From Klebsiella sp. BIGb0407 (GTDB lineage: Bacteria; Pseudomonadota; Gammaproteobacteria; Enterobacterales; Enterobacteriaceae), in NCBI RefSeq assembly GCF_024807845.1, contig NZ_JANUEQ010000001.1:496001-560000 (forward strand): a DNA stretch of 64,000 nucleotides, read 5' to 3'. Position 1 is the first letter of the stretch, and each line of letters begins with the position of its first letter. The notes beneath the pieces are model-generated. The model did not search any database. It saw only the letters and a list, made by a program, of their open reading frames with translations, and was not told the origin of the DNA. This document shows positions 18,716 to 26,376 of this stretch, piece by piece. The translations under genes and the position numbers were made by a program.

Positions 18716-18744
18716 AAAAGGCCATGAAGATTTCAGGGCCTTTT
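18716..18744 (+). terminator. Rho-independent terminator of srfABC
   Basis: AAAAGGCC (18716-18723) pairs with GGCCTTTT (18737-18744), nine bases after the srfC stop. It can also serve the convergent small gene that ends at 18748. Confidence 0.8.
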
Positions 18745-18747
18745 GCA

Positions 18748-18921
18748 TCAACGATCGGGATTTTGCAGATCTTTAGTGTGATCGCGGGTCATTAATCTGG
18801 CCTCAGGGATATTACGGGCCTCGACAGCTGCACTGATAGAAGCCAAAGTCCCATTCTTAACCACACCCAACTTATTGTAACGTTGGGCTATATCCTGAAT
18901 GCGTTCCAGGATTTCTGTCAT
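18748..18921 (-). CDS. Small protein of unknown function (57 residues)
   Basis: The ATG at 18921 lies seven bases after a good Shine-Dalgarno (AAGGAG), so I prefer it to the longer frame opening at 18981. The product starts MTEILERIQDIAQRYNKLGV and ends in a charged stretch (TRDHTKDLQNPDR). It is probably soluble and mostly helical. I do not recognise the family. It is convergent with srfC. Confidence 0.6.
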   Translation of the reverse strand: MTEILERIQDIAQRYNKLGVVKNGTLASISAAVEARNIPEARLMTRDHTKDLQNPDR

Positions 18922-19050
18922 CGCCAATCTCCTTATCGTTGTATTCCCATCACACAATGGTAACACCGGGATACAACCCACTGGTATCCTGGTTAATTTC
19001 TGATTACAATTTATCTACCCGTTAACCTGATAAAAAATAAGGAGGATCCT

Positions 19051-19134
19051 ATGTCGTGTTGTGAACGTTTTATTTGTTCACGTACTATTGGTGATCGTCG
19101 CTGCTCAAGCGTTATCGATATCGTACTGCGATAA
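19051..19134 (+). CDS. 27-codon leader peptide upstream of the ABC-F gene
   Basis: ATG at 19051 preceded by a near-perfect Shine-Dalgarno (AAGGAGGA, 19039-19046). The peptide begins MSCCERFICSRTIGDRRC and ends VLR before TAA at 19132; it is rich in Cys, Arg and Ser. Its last ten codons lie in a long RNA hairpin, and the 110 bases between its stop and the ABC-F start contain alternative pairings. This is the arrangement expected of a translational attenuator in which a ribosome stalled on the leader changes the fold. It is a prediction from sequence. Confidence 0.65.
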   Translation: MSCCERFICSRTIGDRRCSSVIDIVLR

Positions 19135-19243
19135 CTTCGGCTTGAGCGAAGCATACCTTTAGACCCCTTCACTCGGGCTTACGAGTTATCGTCAGTGGTG
19201 TATGACGAGGCATAATCATGCCTGTAACTCTTGAGTAAGCACA
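19103..19243 (+). promoter_or_regulatory. Attenuator-like alternative RNA hairpins before the ABC-F gene
   Basis: Fold A: GCTCAAGC (19103-19110) and GTTATCG (19111-19117) pair with CGATAAC (19129-19135) and GCTTGAGC (19140-19147), giving 15 base pairs with a four-base bulge. Fold B: ACTG and CGATAACT (19125-19136) pair with AGTTATCG (19184-19191) and CAGT (19193-19196), so A and B exclude each other. A third stem AGGCAT/ATGCCT (19208-19213, 19218-19223) is enclosed by GAGTTA/TAACTC (19183-19188, 19225-19230), which competes with B. CTTGAG (19230-19235), next to the ABC-F ribosome site, can also pair with CTCAAG at 19105-19110. No T-run follows, so control is more likely translational than by termination. 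Confidence 0.6.
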
Positions 19244-19244
19244 G

Positions 19245-20969
19245 ATGAGTACTTTATTAACTGCCCAATCCCTGCAGCTGGATACCCCTTTCGGTCCGTT
19301 ACTGGACAATATTAGCCTGACCCTGAAAAAAGGCGATCGTGTCGGTTTAATCGGCCATAACGGTTGCGGTAAAAGCACCCTGCTTAAATTACTGGATGGC
19401 ACCCTTGCCCCCACTGGCGGCTCACTTACCCGGGCACATCACGGTCTGCTGGCCAGAGTGGAACAACATCTTCCCCCGGAGCTTATCAGCCTGACTCTGT
19501 TTGAAGCGGTACGGGCAAAAATTGATCCGCAACTGCAAGAAAGCGAGGGCTGGCGCGCTGAAACACTGCTTGCCAGTATGGGTTTTACTCCTTCGGACTG
19601 GCATCTGAATGCCGGAACCCTGAGTGGCGGGCAACATACTCGCCTGTTACTGGCGCGCGCCTTAATCAGTCAGCCCGATGTATTATTGCTGGATGAACCC
19701 AGCAACCACCTTGATTTGCCGACAATGCTGTGGCTTGAGCAATTTCTGGTGAGCTGGAGTGGCAGTTTTATTCTGGTTTCACATGATGTCAGCTTATTAA
19801 ATGCCGTGACCAATACCAGCTGGATCCTGCGTGACCGCATGCTGCATTTCTTTTCCCTGCCATGCTCGGCCGCCCGTCAAGCGTTAACCGAGCGGGACAA
19901 CGCCGATCAGCATCGTTTTCAGGCCGAGCAAAAAGAGATAGACCGTGTGGCTGCCAGCGCTAAACGTCTGGCAACCTGGGGACATGTCTATGATAACGAG
20001 GATTTATCACGCAAAGCGAAACAGATGGAAAAACGGGTTGATAAACTGAAGGAAACACAGACTGAACTTAGCGCCGGGAGTCAGTGGCGCCTGCAGCTTA
20101 AAGGCGATGCTTTAGTTGCCGATCGTCTGCTGGAACTGGAAAATTTACACGTTCAACCTGACCCAACCAGTGCTTCACTATTTAACCTGCCGCTTCAGCG
20201 CTTAAAAAGCGGCGATCGGGTAGCGATTATTGGTCGAAATGGCTGTGGAAAATCCTCGTTGCTGCGCCTGCTCTGGCAGCAGTATCAACAGCCTCAGACG
20301 CAAAGCGAGATCCGTCTTCATCCCCGGGTTCATATGGGGTATTACGATCAGAATCTGCATCAGCTGAATGATAACGATACCCTGCTGGAGGCCCTGGTTC
20401 CTTTCGCAACCTTAGTCGAGCAGGACAGGAAAATGGCCTTAATCGGTGCAGGTTTCCCCTGGATACGCCACCAGCAAAGGGTCAGCACCTTAAGCGGTGG
20501 TGAACGATCGCGGCTGCTGTTTGTCGGCCTGACGCTGGCGCGCTACTCCTTGTTAATGCTGGACGAACCCACTAACCATCTGGATATTGAAGGTAAAGAG
20601 GCGCTGGCTGAGACCCTGCAACAGTTTGCTGGTGGTATTTTGCTGGTGACACATGACCGGAGTCTGATAGCCCAGAGCTGTAATCGTTTCTGGCTGGTGG
20701 ATAAGGGGCAACTCAGTGAGTGGCATAATCTTGATGCACTTTATTGTCAGTTAAGTGCTAAGGATAGTGATAACAGGCTATCTGAAGTAATGGCTATCAA
20801 GGATACTGGTCCGCAATCAAAGGATGCTGATATTCTGCTGGAACGGCTGGTGATGCTGGAGGATATGCTGGAAAAAGATCTTGCCCGTAAGATCAAACAT
20901 CAGAAACCCCAGTTGCAGCAACAGTGGCGTAAGGAAATTAATTCCCTGAATAAAAAACTTGCTATTTAA
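19245..20969 (+). CDS. ABC-F family ATPase (ribosome-associated; possible antibiotic-resistance type)
   Basis: 574 residues with two ABC domains and no membrane segment. Domain 1: Walker A GHNGCGKST (37-45), signature LSGGQ (about 126-130), Walker B/D-loop VLLLDEPSNHLD, switch VSHD. Domain 2: GRNGCGKSS (about 330-338), LSGGE (about 415), LMLDEPTNHLD, VTHDRS. The inter-domain region (about 205-275) is charged and helical, as in the P-site interaction motif of ABC-F proteins. A basic, probably coiled-coil tail (QLQQQWRKEINSLNKKL) ends it. Its sequence is not obviously EttA, Uup, YbiT or YheS. ABC-F proteins act on the ribosome, either as translation factors or by displacing antibiotics. The regulated leader upstream favours an inducible, resistance-like role; this is inference. 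Confidence 0.88.
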   Translation: MSTLLTAQSLQLDTPFGPLLDNISLTLKKGDRVGLIGHNGCGKSTLLKLLDGTLAPTGGSLTRAHHGLLARVEQHLPPELISLTLFEAVRAKIDPQLQESEGWRAETLLASMGFTPSDWHLNAGTLSGGQHTRLLLARALISQPDVLLLDEPSNHLDLPTMLWLEQFLVSWSGSFILVSHDVSLLNAVTNTSWILRDRMLHFFSLPCSAARQALTERDNADQHRFQAEQKEIDRVAASAKRLATWGHVYDNEDLSRKAKQMEKRVDKLKETQTELSAGSQWRLQLKGDALVADRLLELENLHVQPDPTSASLFNLPLQRLKSGDRVAIIGRNGCGKSSLLRLLWQQYQQPQTQSEIRLHPRVHMGYYDQNLHQLNDNDTLLEALVPFATLVEQDRKMALIGAGFPWIRHQQRVSTLSGGERSRLLFVGLTLARYSLLMLDEPTNHLDIEGKEALAETLQQFAGGILLVTHDRSLIAQSCNRFWLVDKGQLSEWHNLDALYCQLSAKDSDNRLSEVMAIKDTGPQSKDADILLERLVMLEDMLEKDLARKIKHQKPQLQQQWRKEINSLNKKLAI

Positions 20970-20978
20970 TTAAAGCCC

Positions 20979-21025
20979 ATTTTGCTTCGCTAAATATTAT
21001 ATATAGTGAAGCAAAATCTTTTTTT
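20979..21025 (+). terminator. Rho-independent terminator of the ABC-F gene
   Basis: ATTTTGCTTCGCTA (20979-20992) pairs with TAGTGAAGCAAAAT (21004-21017) with one G-U pair, followed by C and seven T (21019-21025). Confidence 0.9.
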
Positions 21026-21213
21026 GACATTATTAACGGACAAACGATGTTAAATTAGCTCTAACAGGGAATATAACCAGCTCGCATACCAGTAAATAAA
21101 CATCAGGGTTATATTTATTAATAATGCTTATTTTCGCCCCTGTAATCAGGCTGTTCACTACGTTCACAGCAGTAATTACTGTAGAGTCATTTTATATATC
21201 GAGGTTATACAAT

Positions 21214-22389
21214 ATGTTTCCATCAATAGTCAGCGACACCGCTACTACAACTCATTCCTATAACGCCGCCCAAGGAAGCACTCGGCCGATCACAGCCCAT
21301 GAAATAGTAAAAAATTCAGAATTGATGCATATTTTGCCTGACTGCAATCACCGCGTAACAGGCAATCTGTTTTGGTTGGAACATGATAAAACACCCGAAC
21401 TAAATAGTAGAGTTGATTTTATAAACAAGCTAACTTCTTCTATTTTAGAAGCCTCCCCAATTCGAGAGAAACCCATTACATTGGTTTCATTGCACTCACA
21501 CGGATTACTGATAGAATATTTTATACATAAGCAACTTGAGAAGTTAGGATATCAGGATATTAACTGGAGAATTATAGATTCTAACTATCAAGATAACGGA
21601 CTTGAAGAGAGCCGCAAAGAATTTAAAGAAAAAACCGGTGGTAAACTCAAGGCTTTTACTACAGAGCAGACCTATTTTAAAAAAACATCAGACGTAGCTT
21701 GTGAGAAATTAGCCAGCAATGATAAGCATCGCGGAACCGTTGTCATCTTATCAATTAACTCTCCAGCGCCGATTGTATCAATCGATGATGTTCATAAGAC
21801 CTTGGGAGGCGCTGCGGTTAAGGATATAAATAAAGCCAACGCTATTTATTTAATGTTTACTCTTTCTGAGCATGGTTCTATACCTAACGTGACAATGAAT
21901 GGAATAAATCCAGTGAATGCAGTGTATGAAATGGGTATAAGGGGTCCAATACATGCAATGTCCGAGATGCTTAGCGTTACCGCAAGGAAAGTAAATGATG
22001 CAATTGGAACGTACCATGGCACTAAAACCTTAAGTTGTGAAAACATATTAAAGTGTTCAGTAAATACAAAAGAGGGCTACAGTATTGATTGTAGTCAGAC
22101 TGAAGAAAATCTCAGAATTAAAAAAGGGATAAATCTACACCTGAAAAATTTTAATTATGGTGACATGAGAAACAGTGATATAACGCTGCCCCATATTAAT
22201 GGGGCCCTGGTTGAATATATTGAACTGTTGTCCCAAAAGCCTGAACTTAAACTCCTTTGTACGAAATTATTAGTTTCCGATTATGATAACAGTATCATTG
22301 AACTCAATGATTTTTTTATTAATGATAGTCATCATAAAACGTTGTTCGCCTCTTATGATGCAAACCAAAAATCTTTTGAGATAAAGTAA
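21214..22389 (+). CDS. Orphan protein of unknown function, AT-rich gene (391 residues)
   Basis: I chose the ATG at 21214, seven bases after GAGG; the frame opens earlier at 21124 but that part lacks a ribosome site. The product begins MFPSIVSDTATTTHSYNAAQ, a Ser/Thr-rich stretch without a cleavable signal peptide. No transmembrane helix is evident. The region PITLVSLHSHGLLIEYFIHK resembles a buried strand-helix unit, but I recognise no family. The gene is visibly AT-rich and rare-codon rich compared with its neighbours, stands alone between a terminator and a convergent gntR gene, and so looks horizontally acquired. A secreted effector is one possibility; a cytosolic enzyme is another. Confidence 0.75.
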   Translation: MFPSIVSDTATTTHSYNAAQGSTRPITAHEIVKNSELMHILPDCNHRVTGNLFWLEHDKTPELNSRVDFINKLTSSILEASPIREKPITLVSLHSHGLLIEYFIHKQLEKLGYQDINWRIIDSNYQDNGLEESRKEFKEKTGGKLKAFTTEQTYFKKTSDVACEKLASNDKHRGTVVILSINSPAPIVSIDDVHKTLGGAAVKDINKANAIYLMFTLSEHGSIPNVTMNGINPVNAVYEMGIRGPIHAMSEMLSVTARKVNDAIGTYHGTKTLSCENILKCSVNTKEGYSIDCSQTEENLRIKKGINLHLKNFNYGDMRNSDITLPHINGALVEYIELLSQKPELKLLCTKLLVSDYDNSIIELNDFFINDSHHKTLFASYDANQKSFEIK

Positions 22390-22410
22390 CGAAGAATATT
22401 TTCTACTCCG

Positions 22411-23175
22411 TTACTTTACCTGTGTTTTGATCTCTTCACGGTGTAATTCAATCGTAAAATTATAGAACTCGTTCAGACACCAGGTTTGCGTATATTCCAC
22501 GGGTATATCATCGTGAGTAAAACCTGTACGGGTGACCAGCAGCAGAGGGAAAAGCTCACTGGTATTAAGATGGTGAGCGACCCTGCTATCGGGTAATACG
22601 GCACTGAAAGACTGGCTCGCACGAACCACCGGAGCCCCTTTTTGCTCCAGATATGAATAGAGTGACTCATCCAGCAGGTGAATATTATCGAGCAGAAACC
22701 CGGGCAGAACAGCGCTCTGAAGAGAAACTGAAATACCGTTAATCTTTCTTAAGCGAATCAGTTCAACCACCTCTTTTTTTTCATTACTCAGCTGCAAAAC
22801 TTCTTGCTCTATTTTGGTCGCTGCCCTGCGCTGGTATCCAACAAGTTCACTTTGCGCCTTTCCGCCGCTGGCTTTCGCCATCTCACTAAAACTTTCGAGT
22901 AAGGGTAATGACTGGCGTACATGGGGTGCAATAAAGGTTCCTGATCCCTGGTTACGCACCAGTATCCCCTCTTCCAGCAACTGCTGCAGAGCCTTACGGG
23001 CCGTGCCTCGTGCAATACCCAGCCTGTCTACCAGCGCACGTTCTGAAGGCAGAACATCTCCGGGACGCAGATGCCCGTCAGCTACCGCGGCTTTGATAGC
23101 GCTGGTAAGCTGCATATAGAGGGGCATTCCGCTGGACTCATCAAGCTGGAATTCAGGTAACGGAGAGGCAGTCAT
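22411..23175 (-). CDS. GntR-family regulator, HutC/UTRA subfamily
   Basis: 254 residues. The winged helix-turn-helix occupies residues about 15-85 (MPLYMQLTSAIKAAVADGHL, SERALVDRLGIARGTARKAL, LVRNQGSGTFIAP) and a UTRA ligand-binding domain fills the rest (VVELIRLRKINGISVSLQSA, ending with IPVEYTQTWCLNEFYNFTIE). It is divergent from the predicted barrel protein at 23385. A GGTTCA/TGAACC inverted repeat sits 21 bp before its start and three related half-sites sit before the divergent gene, so it very likely represses both. The ligand is unknown. Confidence 0.88.
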   Translation of the reverse strand: MTASPLPEFQLDESSGMPLYMQLTSAIKAAVADGHLRPGDVLPSERALVDRLGIARGTARKALQQLLEEGILVRNQGSGTFIAPHVRQSLPLLESFSEMAKASGGKAQSELVGYQRRAATKIEQEVLQLSNEKKEVVELIRLRKINGISVSLQSAVLPGFLLDNIHLLDESLYSYLEQKGAPVVRASQSFSAVLPDSRVAHHLNTSELFPLLLVTRTGFTHDDIPVEYTQTWCLNEFYNFTIELHREEIKTQVK

Positions 23176-23195
23176 CAGATCTCAGTGTACTTTCG

Positions 23196-23214
23196 GGTTC
23201 AATTTGAGTGAACC
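23196..23214. promoter_or_regulatory. Predicted GntR operator (inverted repeat)
   Basis: GGTTCA (23196-23201), seven bases, TGAACC (23209-23214). It lies 21 bp upstream of the gntR start codon, consistent with autoregulation. The half-site matches the repeats at 23333-23360. Confidence 0.6.
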
Positions 23215-23330
23215 AATTGTTATCCAGAGAGCCGTTATTGTCATCCTCAAAAAATCAATAAGACTCTTTAAAGGTTAAAACGATCACAAAATAGTCTGAC
23301 AGGGCTACTTACCTCGCCATGATTTAATGT

Positions 23331-23360
23331 ATGGTACATTAATGGTACACAAATGGTTCA
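23331..23360. promoter_or_regulatory. Predicted GntR operator array (three direct repeats, 11-bp period)
   Basis: ATGGTACA (23331-23338), ATGGTACA (23342-23349) and ATGGTTCA (23353-23360) recur exactly every 11 bp, about one helical turn, 25 bp before the start of the divergent gene. The GGTWCA core equals the half-site of the inverted repeat near gntR. Confidence 0.6.
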
Positions 23361-23384
23361 CTTACTTTGATAAGGTAATACGCT

Positions 23385-24317
23385 ATGACATATAAACGAT
23401 TTCTGGACTGTAATGCTTCCGATTTAGCCTCAATAAACAAAAAAGAACTGTTGTATGCCATCCGTGCCAGTGAAGGACGTGTCATGGTCAGTGAATCTAT
23501 CGCTATTACCCAGCCACTGCTGGGCAGCATTACCAACGCCGAACTGGCCGCTTCGCAGGGAGCAGATATTCTCCTGATCAACATGTTCGACTGCGATAAT
23601 CCCCGGATTCAAGGAATGCCAGAGGGAATAGCCCCGGAACAGACACTTCATGAATTACAGCGTCTGACGGGCTGTATTATTGGCGTAAATCTGGAAGCAG
23701 TTGATTCAGCGTTTACCGCAGCGGAGCACGCAGATATCTGGAAAATGAAACAGGGACGTACCGCAACCGCTGAAAATGCCTCAAAGCTGGTTGCAATGGG
23801 GGCAAAAATAATTGTTCTGACCGGTAACCCAAATAACGGCGTCAGTAACCGTGCGCTTGGTCTCGCAGTGAAGGAGATACGCGATGCCGTGGGCGATGAT
23901 GTGGTGCTTATCACCGGGAAAATGCATGGAGCAGGTATTGTACGGGAAAGTGGCAGCAAGATTATTACTGAGGAAGATGTCTCCTGGTTTGCCTCACAGG
24001 GGGCCGATATTATATTGATACCCGCTCCGGGAACAGTGCCGGGTATGAGCCAGCAGCGCGTAGCCGAGCTTATTGATACGGCTCATAAACAAGGCGTGCT
24101 CGCCATGACAGCTATCGGTACTTCTCAGGAAGGTGCTGACGTGACGACGGTTCGCCAGATTGCTTTGATGAGCAAAATGGCTGGGGCAGATCTTCATCAT
24201 ATTGGCGATACAGGCTATATGGGACTGGCGCTGCCGGAAAATATCCTCGCCTATAGCATCGCTATTCGGGGTGTGAGACATACTTATACCCGTATGGCTC
24301 GGTCGGTTAACCGTTAA
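23385..24317 (+). CDS. Predicted alpha/beta-barrel protein of unknown function
   Basis: 310 residues, no signal peptide or membrane segment. The sequence alternates short hydrophobic strands with helices in the manner of a TIM barrel: RVMVSESIAIT, GADILLINMFDC, GCIIGVNLEAVD, GAKIIVLTGNPNNG, DVVLITGKMHGAG, GADIILIPAPGTVPG, LAMTAIGTSQEGAD, ADLHHIGDTGYMG. It may be related to BtpA/SgcQ- or phosphoenolpyruvate-mutase-like barrels, but I cannot assign a reaction. The start has TAAGGTA upstream. It is the only gene facing the GntR regulator, so it is probably the regulated function; a terminator follows. Confidence 0.7.
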   Translation: MTYKRFLDCNASDLASINKKELLYAIRASEGRVMVSESIAITQPLLGSITNAELAASQGADILLINMFDCDNPRIQGMPEGIAPEQTLHELQRLTGCIIGVNLEAVDSAFTAAEHADIWKMKQGRTATAENASKLVAMGAKIIVLTGNPNNGVSNRALGLAVKEIRDAVGDDVVLITGKMHGAGIVRESGSKIITEEDVSWFASQGADIILIPAPGTVPGMSQQRVAELIDTAHKQGVLAMTAIGTSQEGADVTTVRQIALMSKMAGADLHHIGDTGYMGLALPENILAYSIAIRGVRHTYTRMARSVNR

Positions 24318-24324
24318 GGTAAAA

Positions 24325-24368
24325 TAAGAGCCTGCCTCCGACACAGTATTATCGGAACCAGGCTCTTA
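24325..24368. terminator. Bidirectional terminator
   Basis: TAAGAGCCTG (24325-24334) pairs with CAGGCTCTTA (24359-24368), with an inner TCCGA/TCGGA pairing. It separates the convergent barrel-protein and MFS genes. Confidence 0.8.
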
Positions 24369-24377
24369 TAGGGATGT

Positions 24378-25568
24378 TTATCCGATACGCGGACCAGGCC
24401 TAAAAGCATGATGTCGCGCAGACCAGACAATAAGCCAGGCAATGATAAGCAGACCCAGTAACACCCACGGGAAAGAGACAACGCCCCATGACTCCAGCAG
24501 TAAACCACCAATAATGCCGCTGGCAGCAATAGCCCCATTCCAGGCAACTACGTTCATCGACAGGGCTACATCAGCCCCACTCCCTGCAGCATCCGCCAGC
24601 GCAGTTTGTAACAATGTCGCTGCGCCACCAAAAGTGATCCCCCAGACCATCACGCCAAAATAGACAGCCGCGGCACTCTGAGCCATAAAACCAAACAAAC
24701 AGGCGACCAGCGCAAAAGCTGCCAGGCTGACCAGCACCGTGGTTCGCAGGTGCCTGTCCACGAGCTTTCCGGTAACCCAGATACCCACTAAGGCCGCTAC
24801 GCCAAATACCAGCAGCACTAAATCGACACGATTCGTCAGCCCTGACTGCATAACAAACGGAGCAATATAGGTGTAGAGGATATTGTGCGCCAGCATCCAG
24901 CTTATCACTACGGCCAGAACAGCCCGAACTCCCGGGGTCATAAAGACTTCTCTTAACCTCATACGTTCATGCGCTGACTGCCCCGGGTAATCAGGGACTT
25001 TGGCAATCACCCAGACCAGCAGTATCAGTGCCAGAATTGACATCACCCAAAACGAAATGCGCCAGCCAATCACCGCTCCCATAAAGGTCCCTAAGGGTAC
25101 ACCGAGTGAGAGCGCAATCGGCGTACCTATCATGGCTATTGCCATCGCCTGTCCTTGCTGGTGGGGTTCCACCATACGACGTGCATAGCCTGCCAGTAAG
25201 CTCCAGGCCAGACCTGCGGCCACTCCGGCAAAGAAACGTGCGACCAGGATAACCCAATAATGCTCAGAAAGCGCCGTCAGTGAGTTAAACACCAAAAAAC
25301 CAATAATGGTCAACAGCAATACACTACGTCGCCGCCAGCGTCGGGTCGCGATGGTGAGCGGAATAGCCGCCAAAAGCGAGCCTAATGCATAGACAGTGAC
25401 CATTTGCCCGGCAACAGCCTGACTGATTGCGAGGTCGGCGCTGATTTGCGGCAATAATCCTGCCGGAAGCGTTTCGGTGATAATACAAATAAACCCCGTC
25501 ATTGCCAGGGCGAGTAACGCCATGACAGGTAATCTTTCTGTCCTGGTTTGAGCCGCAATAGTTGACAT
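24378..25568 (-). CDS. MFS transporter, DHA1 drug/sugar exporter type
   Basis: 396 residues, 12 predicted helices. ATG at 25568 is preceded by ACAGGA at suitable distance; the frame opens at an upstream TTG (25583) that overlaps this ribosome site. Features include AMTGFICIITETLPAGLLPQ in helix 1, WRRRSVLLLTIIGF after the loop 2-3 region, and VARFFAGVAAGLAWSLLAGY in helix 4. It resembles AraJ/YdhP-type exporters. It is divergent from a TetR regulator (154 bp between starts), the classic layout of a ligand-inducible efflux pump. Substrate not predictable. Confidence 0.87.
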   Translation of the reverse strand: MSTIAAQTRTERLPVMALLALAMTGFICIITETLPAGLLPQISADLAISQAVAGQMVTVYALGSLLAAIPLTIATRRWRRRSVLLLTIIGFLVFNSLTALSEHYWVILVARFFAGVAAGLAWSLLAGYARRMVEPHQQGQAMAIAMIGTPIALSLGVPLGTFMGAVIGWRISFWVMSILALILLVWVIAKVPDYPGQSAHERMRLREVFMTPGVRAVLAVVISWMLAHNILYTYIAPFVMQSGLTNRVDLVLLVFGVAALVGIWVTGKLVDRHLRTTVLVSLAAFALVACLFGFMAQSAAAVYFGVMVWGITFGGAATLLQTALADAAGSGADVALSMNVVAWNGAIAASGIIGGLLLESWGVVSFPWVLLGLLIIAWLIVWSARHHAFRPGPRIG

Positions 25569-25628
25569 AAAAATCCTGTTCAAGAAAAAACTGTTTATCT
25601 ACATATGGTTGTAGCCAATACCGATATA

Positions 25629-25644
25629 TATACCGATCGATATA
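25629..25644. promoter_or_regulatory. Candidate TetR operator between MFS and tetR
   Basis: TATACCGATCGATATA is a near-palindrome centred on CGATCG in the divergent promoter region. Related ATACCGATA (25619-25627) and GTATCGAT (from about 25682) lie nearby. Assigned to the TetR product by position only. Confidence 0.4.
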
Positions 25645-25722
25645 AATGTAGGGTCATCGAGGGATTGTTGTCAATTAGTTTTGTATCGATTAGTATTTAA
25701 GTCTGAATGACAGGAGGCTAAA

Positions 25723-26346
25723 ATGGCACAAATGGGACGTCCCCGGACTTTTGACCGACAACAGGCTATTGAGCAAGCTATGCATCTTTTCTGGGAACAG
25801 GGTTACGAAACCACCTCACTCAGTCAGCTCAAAGAACGCATCGGTGGCGGTATTTCTGCTCCGAGTTTTTACGCCGCTTTTGGTTCCAAAGAGAGATTAT
25901 TTACCGAAGCGATTGAATGCTATCTTGCCACTTATGCTCAAGTGACTGAGTGCCTGTGGGATGAGTCCCTGCTCCCTGCTGTGGCGATTGAACAAGCCTT
26001 ACGCCGTTCATCACAAATGCAATGTGAAACCGGACATCCCAAGGGTTGCATGGTGGCACTGGGGACAATGAGTGCAACTTCACCTGAAAACCAGCATGTT
26101 ACAGATCCGCTGACCGTCTCCCGGGCACGGACTTTGGCCGGATTTGTTCACTGTGTGGAACGCGGTGTTACAACAGGTGAGCTGGCCCCCAATGTGGATG
26201 CATACACTCTGGGAACTACGTTCAATAGTTTCTTGCTCGGGGTGTCCATTGCGGCCAGAGATGGCATACCTCTGGAGGTATTTAATACCGCTATAAACGA
26301 GCTGATGAAGTTGTGGGAAGCGCAACGTATCAGTGCACCGGAGTGA
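25723..26346 (+). CDS. TetR-family transcriptional regulator
   Basis: 207 residues. The N-terminal helix-turn-helix (FDRQQAIEQAMHLFWEQGYE, TSLSQLKERIG, SAPSFYAAFGSKERLFTEAI) is typical of the AcrR/TetR family. The ligand-binding part contains CETGHPKGCMVALGTMSATS, as in the YxaF/AcuR-like C-terminal group. AGGAGG precedes the ATG. It should repress the divergent MFS exporter. A 12-bp hairpin overlaps the end of the gene. Confidence 0.9.
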   Translation: MAQMGRPRTFDRQQAIEQAMHLFWEQGYETTSLSQLKERIGGGISAPSFYAAFGSKERLFTEAIECYLATYAQVTECLWDESLLPAVAIEQALRRSSQMQCETGHPKGCMVALGTMSATSPENQHVTDPLTVSRARTLAGFVHCVERGVTTGELAPNVDAYTLGTTFNSFLLGVSIAARDGIPLEVFNTAINELMKLWEAQRISAPE

Positions 26347-26360
26347 CAGATACGTTGCGC
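26320..26360. terminator. Hairpin spanning the tetR stop codon
   Basis: GCGCAACGTATC (26320-26331, inside the coding region) pairs perfectly with GATACGTTGCGC (26349-26360); the tetR TGA at 26344-26346 lies in the loop. It lies between the convergent tetR and cusA genes. No T-tract follows on either strand. Confidence 0.5.
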
Positions 26361-26376
26361 CAACAGAATAATCGGC

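Noticed and set aside
24991..25257. 88-codon ORF inside the MFS gene
   Set aside because: Alternative-frame shadow of a strongly supported transporter.
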